From: Lentisphaeria bacterium
Lineage (GTDB): Bacteria > Verrucomicrobiota > Lentisphaeria > JABSQK01 > UBA12247
NCBI GenBank assembly: GCA_003477185.1
Contig: DMTJ01000166.1
Span: 1 to 9,930 of the forward strand
Direction of reading: 5' to 3'
Length of the DNA stretch: 9,930 nt
Notes under the pieces: model-generated
Databases searched by the model: none
Told to the model about the DNA's origin: nothing
The model's input: only the letters and a program-made list of their open reading frames with translations
Shown: positions 6,315-9,930 of the stretch, piece by piece
Position numbering within the stretch: the first letter of the stretch is position 1
Layout of the letters: every line of letters starts with the position of its first letter
Translations under genes and position numbers: made by a program

Positions 6315-6342
6315 TTGACAATAATTGTTTGTTGCCTACTAT
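6315..6342 (+). promoter_or_regulatory. Sigma-70-like promoter of the lipid-modification operon
   Basis: A perfect -35 TTGACA (6315-6320) is separated by 16 bases from TACTAT (6337-6342); ACTATA at 17 bases is the alternative. Transcription would begin near 6349-6351, leaving a leader of about 27 bases before the ATG at 6377. The placement next to operator-like repeats suits repression by the divergent regulator. Confidence 0.6.
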
Positions 6343-6376
6343 ATCGGACATTGGCGAACACTACCGAGCGAAACGA

Positions 6377-7312
6377 ATGACGAGCAAAAGAATGATTCAG
6401 GCACTAACCGGATGGGCCGATAGCTGGCACGGTGCTGAGGCATGGAATCCGTCGAGTAACGGCTCGATTGATTGGATTCGTGCGATCCCGTTTGTCGGAT
6501 TGCATCTTGCACTGCCTCTGGTCCTGTGGGTCGGCTGGAGCCCGCTGGCAGTGGGCCTCGCGGTGGCTCTCTACCTAGTGCGAATGTTCGCGATTACGGC
6601 CTTCTACCATCGCTATTTCTCGCATCGAGCGTTCCGGACAGGCCGCATCCGTCAGTTCCTATTCGCGGTCCTTGGCAGTTCTGCTGCGCAACGCGGTCCG
6701 ATCTGGTGGGCTTCCCATCATCGGCACCATCATGCGACCGCAGATTGTGAGGGAGATCACCACTCTCCTACCTTATTGGGGTTGGTCTGGAGCCATGCTG
6801 GCTGGATCGTATCGCCCGCATGCCGCTACCCAGACTTTGATCGCGCGAGCGATTGGATGAAATTCCCAGAGCTGCGGTTCCTCGATCGCTTCGACAAATT
6901 TGTGCCGGTCCTGCTGATTGCTGTTCTTTATGGTGCCGGCGAATATCTGGCAGGCGCCGCTCCGCAGTTGGGTACAAATGGTCTGCAGTTGGTCATGTGG
7001 GGCTTCATTATTTCGACGCTGTGCCTGTGGCATGCGACCTTCACCATTAACTCCCTGTCGCACTACTGGGGCAAGCGGCGATTCGCCACCAAGGACGATA
7101 GCCGTAACAACCTGTTGCTGGCAATCCTCACGCTTGGCGAAGGCTGGCACAATAATCACCATTACTACGCAGGAAGCTGCCGCCAGGGGTTCTACTGGTG
7201 GGAAGCCGACATCACCTATCTTGTTTTGCACGTCATGTCTCGCTTTGGGATTGTCGCTGATCTCAAGCCAGTTCCCGCACGGGTGTATGAAGTAGCCGCT
7301 GAGAATCCATGA
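6377..7312 (+). CDS. Membrane fatty-acid desaturase (acyl-CoA delta-9 type)
   Basis: This 311-residue di-iron membrane enzyme probably inserts a cis double bond into saturated acyl chains. Counted from this start, histidine box I is HRYFSH (His78-His83), box II HRHHH (115-119) and box III HNNHH (258-262). NSLSHYWGKRRF adds the NxxxH ligand of stearoyl-CoA desaturases. Hydrophobic spans lie at about 36-75, 173-196 and 203-220. The frame is open from an ATG at 6296, but the promoter lies within those extra 27 codons, so I choose 6377; 6392 is also possible. No start has a strong Shine-Dalgarno. It is first in the operon, and its stop overlaps the next start (ATGA, 7309-7312). In this place it would supply the unsaturated chains that the last gene modifies. 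The acyl carrier (CoA or lipid) and the regiospecificity cannot be read from the sequence. Confidence 0.92.
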   Translation: MTSKRMIQALTGWADSWHGAEAWNPSSNGSIDWIRAIPFVGLHLALPLVLWVGWSPLAVGLAVALYLVRMFAITAFYHRYFSHRAFRTGRIRQFLFAVLGSSAAQRGPIWWASHHRHHHATADCEGDHHSPTLLGLVWSHAGWIVSPACRYPDFDRASDWMKFPELRFLDRFDKFVPVLLIAVLYGAGEYLAGAAPQLGTNGLQLVMWGFIISTLCLWHATFTINSLSHYWGKRRFATKDDSRNNLLLAILTLGEGWHNNHHYYAGSCRQGFYWWEADITYLVLHVMSRFGIVADLKPVPARVYEVAAENP

Positions 7313-8571
7313 ACATTGCAGTGATAGGCAGTGGAATATCCGGCCTGACCGCGGCTCGGAAACTATCCGCTGATCACACGGTTGCTTTGTTCGAACGCGA
7401 GTCACGGCTCGGTGGGCACACCCACACAGTCACGGTTCCCTATGAAGGCCGAGAGTGGCACATCGATACGGGCTTTATCGTTTTCAATCATCGCAACTAC
7501 CCGCGCTTCACTGCGCTATTACGGGAGCTCGACGTCCCGACGCTGCCGACCACCATGAGCCTTGGCGTGTGCTCAGATGCAGATGGCATCGAGTACTGTG
7601 GCAGCAGCTTGTCTCAGCTATTCGCGCAACGTCGAAATCTGGCCTCACCGCGATTCTACGGAATGCTGCGTGATATTATCCGCTTCCACAAAGCCGCCGA
7701 CGCCTTCCTGGCTAAACCAGATCCGAAAGAATCCATGCTCAACTTCGTGGGGCATTTACGTCTGGGCAAGGCCTTTCGAGAGTGGTATCTGGTCCCCATC
7801 ATGGCGGCGATCTGGTCCACAGAGCCAGCTCGCACGCTGTCGTTCCCCGCGCTGTTCATCCTCCGCTTCTTGCGAAACCATGGCATGACCCAAGTGAAAG
7901 GTCGCCCGCAATGGCATGTGCTTCGGGGGGGCTCATCTCAGTACCTCGCCCCAATTTCTGCCTCGTTTCGCGATCGGATTCACCTGCATACTCCCGTTGA
8001 TGGGATTAGCCGCACCAGTCGTGGTGCTGAACTCTACTCTGGGGGGCGGAAAATCGGCTTCTTCGATGCAGTTGTGATCGCGACTCATAGCGATACGGCA
8101 CTCAAGCTCTTGGGTGATCAAGCGACCTCTGCCGAGCGTGAGGTTCTGGGCGCAATTCCATATCAGCAAAATGATGTGGTGCTTCACAATGACACCAGCA
8201 TCCTCCCGCGCTCGCGCCGCGCCTGGGCTGCCTGGAACTACCGTGTCGGCACTGAGGCCACCAAGCCTCCTATCGTGACCTATAACATGAACGAGCTTCA
8301 GCGGCTTGAGGCACCGACAACCTTCTGCGTGACTTTGAACAGCGATGCAATTGCACCCGAGGCCGTATTCGCGCGCTTTCGCTATGACCACCCCCTGTTT
8401 ACCTCGCAGGCAGTGGCTGCGCAAGCGCGTCACCGTGAAATCAACGGTCAGAATCGCCTCTACTTCTGTGGGGCCTACTGGGGGAACGGCTTTCACGAAG
8501 ACGGCGTCGTCAGTGGCGAGACTGCGGCGGCTCACCTCGAGGCAGATCATCCTCGGGGGATTGCGGTATGA
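7309..8571 (+). CDS. FAD-dependent amine-oxidase-like protein (COG2907 type)
   Basis: This 420-residue flavoprotein opens with the dinucleotide-binding motif GSGISG (7-12) and the ribose-binding acidic residue Glu29 (LFERESRLGGH). HIDTGFIVFN (51-60) is typical of the amine-oxidase superfamily. The C-terminal FCGAYWGNGFHEDGVVSG (387-403) is the flavin-closing motif of COG2907 proteins. No transmembrane segment is evident. Relatives sit beside DUF1365 and cfa genes in many light- or singlet-oxygen-induced clusters. In Rhodobacter, enzymes of this general pathway (Ufa proteins) dehydrogenate methylated acyl chains on the way to furan fatty acids. I infer it oxidises or dehydrogenates a lipid acyl chain. 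The exact reaction is not known from the sequence. It is translationally coupled at both ends by ATGA overlaps. Confidence 0.92.
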   Translation: MNIAVIGSGISGLTAARKLSADHTVALFERESRLGGHTHTVTVPYEGREWHIDTGFIVFNHRNYPRFTALLRELDVPTLPTTMSLGVCSDADGIEYCGSSLSQLFAQRRNLASPRFYGMLRDIIRFHKAADAFLAKPDPKESMLNFVGHLRLGKAFREWYLVPIMAAIWSTEPARTLSFPALFILRFLRNHGMTQVKGRPQWHVLRGGSSQYLAPISASFRDRIHLHTPVDGISRTSRGAELYSGGRKIGFFDAVVIATHSDTALKLLGDQATSAEREVLGAIPYQQNDVVLHNDTSILPRSRRAWAAWNYRVGTEATKPPIVTYNMNELQRLEAPTTFCVTLNSDAIAPEAVFARFRYDHPLFTSQAVAAQARHREINGQNRLYFCGAYWGNGFHEDGVVSGETAAAHLEADHPRGIAV

Positions 8572-9308
8572 CAGCCAGTGCAGTCTATCACGGAATCGTC
8601 ACGCACGAGCGTTCGGAGCCCACCCAGCATAGCTTTCAGTACCGACTGGCCATGCTGTATCTGGATTTGGGCGAGCTGGACGACCTTATCCAGCACAATC
8701 GTCTGCTCTCTCGCTCTCGCTTGGCCCCCATTAGTTGGAACCGTAGCGACTATCTGGCGCCCGACACACTCTCGCTGGCGCAGGCCGTTCGTGATGCGGT
8801 CGAGGGCGCACTCGGCTTCCGCCCCGAGGGCGCCATTCGGGTACTGACCCACCCACGCTACTTTGGGTACGTCTTTAATCCTGTGAGCTTCTACTACTGC
8901 TTTGACGGAGCTGACGAACTCGTTGCGATCTTGGCAGAGATCACCAACACGCCATGGAAAGAGCGGCACAGCTACATCTTGCCTGCCGCAAACCGCTGCG
9001 TGATTGCGGAATTTGCAAAGGAGTTTCACGTCTCCCCCTTCATGCCAATGAACCAGTCCTACCGCTGGTGCCTGACTGAGCCGAGGGATGAATTGCATGT
9101 GAACATGCAGACGCTTCAGCAGAGCCAGCAAGTCTTCTGCGCCACTCTTGCCCTGTCACGGCAGCCGCTGACCACCCGTTCCTTGGCTGGCGCCATGGTG
9201 CGCTATCCGCTTATGACGCTGCGCGTGATCAGTGCCATCTACCTCCAAGCGCTTCGTCTGCGCCTCAAGCGCACTCCCTTTCATCCACATCCGCGAGGTT
9301 CCGTATGA
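8568..9308 (+). CDS. DUF1365 family protein
   Basis: This 246-residue protein of unknown biochemical function is recognised by LTHPRYFGYVFNPVSFYYC (93-111), AEITNTPWKERHSYIL (123-138) and KEFHVSPFMPM (151-161), the conserved core of DUF1365. The conserved His, Tyr, Asn and Cys residues suggest a catalytic or lipid-binding pocket. The end (about 205-236) alternates hydrophobic and basic residues (YPLMTLRVISAIYLQALRLRLK), as in a membrane-associated helix. Members almost always lie between a COG2907 flavoprotein and a Cfa-type methyltransferase, as here, which supports a shared lipid-modification pathway. Start and stop both lie in ATGA overlaps with the neighbours (8568-8571 and 9305-9308). 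Confidence 0.93.
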   Translation: MTASAVYHGIVTHERSEPTQHSFQYRLAMLYLDLGELDDLIQHNRLLSRSRLAPISWNRSDYLAPDTLSLAQAVRDAVEGALGFRPEGAIRVLTHPRYFGYVFNPVSFYYCFDGADELVAILAEITNTPWKERHSYILPAANRCVIAEFAKEFHVSPFMPMNQSYRWCLTEPRDELHVNMQTLQQSQQVFCATLALSRQPLTTRSLAGAMVRYPLMTLRVISAIYLQALRLRLKRTPFHPHPRGSV

Positions 9309-9930
9309 TGCTCCCGCACTTGGGCACCAGAGCTATGCCCCTTCAGCCTAGTTCGCTCGATCTACTCTCTCGTTTCGCTCGCCAAGCGGTCTTTCGCCAG
9401 CTCGGCACAATCCAGAAGGGCTGGATCGAGCTGATCGATACCGATGGAACGATACACTTCTTCGGCTGCAAAGACGCAGAGCTGCACGCTCAAATCGAGG
9501 TGTTGGATCCACGCTTCTACCGCCTGCTGGTCACCGGCGGCGCCAATGGAGCCGCAGAGGCATGGTGCCTTGGCTTCTGGAAAAGTCACGAACTTGTCAC
9601 TCTACTGAGGATCTTTGTCCGTGACGGGCAAACGCGGCGAGAGATGGAATCCGGTACGGCGCGTGTGGCCCAGTTGCTGCGCAAGCTGCGCTTGTCCAGT
9701 GCCAACAATACCCGTGGCAAGAACAAGCTTTACATCGCAGCGCACTACGATCTTGGCAATTCGTTTTTTGCCCAGTTTCTAGATGAAACGATGATGTACT
9801 CTGCAGCGATCTTCGATTCGCCAGAGGTGGACCTGCATACCGCACAGGCACGAAAGAACCGTCGAATCTGTGAGCTGGCTGGTCTGAGACCTGGCATGGA
9901 GGTGTTGGAAATTGGTAGCGGCTGGGGGGG
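9305..9930 (+). CDS. cfa: Cyclopropane-fatty-acyl-phospholipid synthase-type methyltransferase (5' part)
   Basis: The first 208 codons of this gene run off the right edge. It transfers a methylene or methyl group from S-adenosylmethionine to the double bond of phospholipid acyl chains at the membrane. The N-terminal domain contains LDPRFYRLLVTGG (68-80) and GFWKSHELVTLLRIF (90-104). The family linker AHYDLGNSFFAQFLDETMMYS spans 146-166, and the SAM-binding motif I LEIGSGWGG lies at the edge (from residue 201). The catalytic Cys and bicarbonate-site residues would be outside the window. Its ATG overlaps the DUF1365 stop; Met2 or Met11 (9335) could also serve. Family members range from true cyclopropane synthases to C-methyltransferases such as UfaM in furan fatty-acid synthesis. 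The available part cannot distinguish them. Confidence 0.9.
   Translation, partial: MMLPHLGTRAMPLQPSSLDLLSRFARQAVFRQLGTIQKGWIELIDTDGTIHFFGCKDAELHAQIEVLDPRFYRLLVTGGANGAAEAWCLGFWKSHELVTLLRIFVRDGQTRREMESGTARVAQLLRKLRLSSANNTRGKNKLYIAAHYDLGNSFFAQFLDETMMYSAAIFDSPEVDLHTAQARKNRRICELAGLRPGMEVLEIGSGWG

Noticed and set aside
6773..7405. 210-codon open frame on the minus strand
   Set aside because: Antisense to the desaturase and the start of the flavoprotein gene, both identified by strong motifs.
7933..8550. 205-codon open frame on the minus strand
   Set aside because: Antisense shadow of the flavoprotein gene.
8547..9131. 194-codon open frame on the minus strand
   Set aside because: Antisense shadow of the DUF1365 gene.

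Overview
The window looks like a chromosomal segment of a Verrucomicrobiota-type bacterium (PVC group), although no marker gene proves this. The left third supports it: a truncated prepilin of the '[10 protein letters not shown]' type that is abundant in that phylum, a secreted formylglycine sulfatase, and scraps of short intergenic repeats (CACGGAG tandem, TACGCGAAA motif) of a kind I associate with Verrucomicrobia and relatives.

Left region (1-3750) is worn. A PAS-domain signalling gene entering from the left edge is broken at about 290-300 and runs straight into the broken 3' end of a prepilin gene on the other strand. After a 403-bp gene-free stretch comes an intact sulfatase (minus strand, 1027-2580). 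Next is a decayed Ppx/GppA-type phosphatase (minus strand, 2736-3356). It keeps its Shine-Dalgarno and one frame but has two in-frame TAG stops and lacks about 90 codons near its start. A repeat-bearing spacer follows.

Right region (3750-9930) is compact, intact and functionally coherent. A class I CPD photolyase (plus) converges on a MerR-type regulator with a cobalamin-binding domain (minus), which resembles the CarH/LitR photoreceptors. Divergent from the regulator is a tight operon: acyl-CoA delta-9-type fatty-acid desaturase, COG2907-type FAD amine-oxidase-like protein, DUF1365 protein, and a cyclopropane-fatty-acyl-phospholipid synthase-type methyltransferase cut by the right edge. The three internal junctions all use a 4-base ATGA stop/start overlap.

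The regulator/operon spacer carries three consecutive 11-bp direct repeats (6245-6277), the architecture of a CarH operator. A further copy sits just upstream of a good sigma-70-like promoter (TTGACA-16-TACTAT, 6315-6342). This promoter lies inside the longest open frame of the desaturase, so the real start must be downstream (6377).

The likely joint role is a light- and B12-gated photoprotection module. The desaturase makes double bonds, the FAD protein/DUF1365/Cfa-type trio modifies the unsaturated acyl chains of membrane phospholipids (cyclopropane or furan-type products), and the neighbouring photolyase repairs UV lesions. The pathway product and the light control are inferences; gene identities and operator geometry are read from the sequence.
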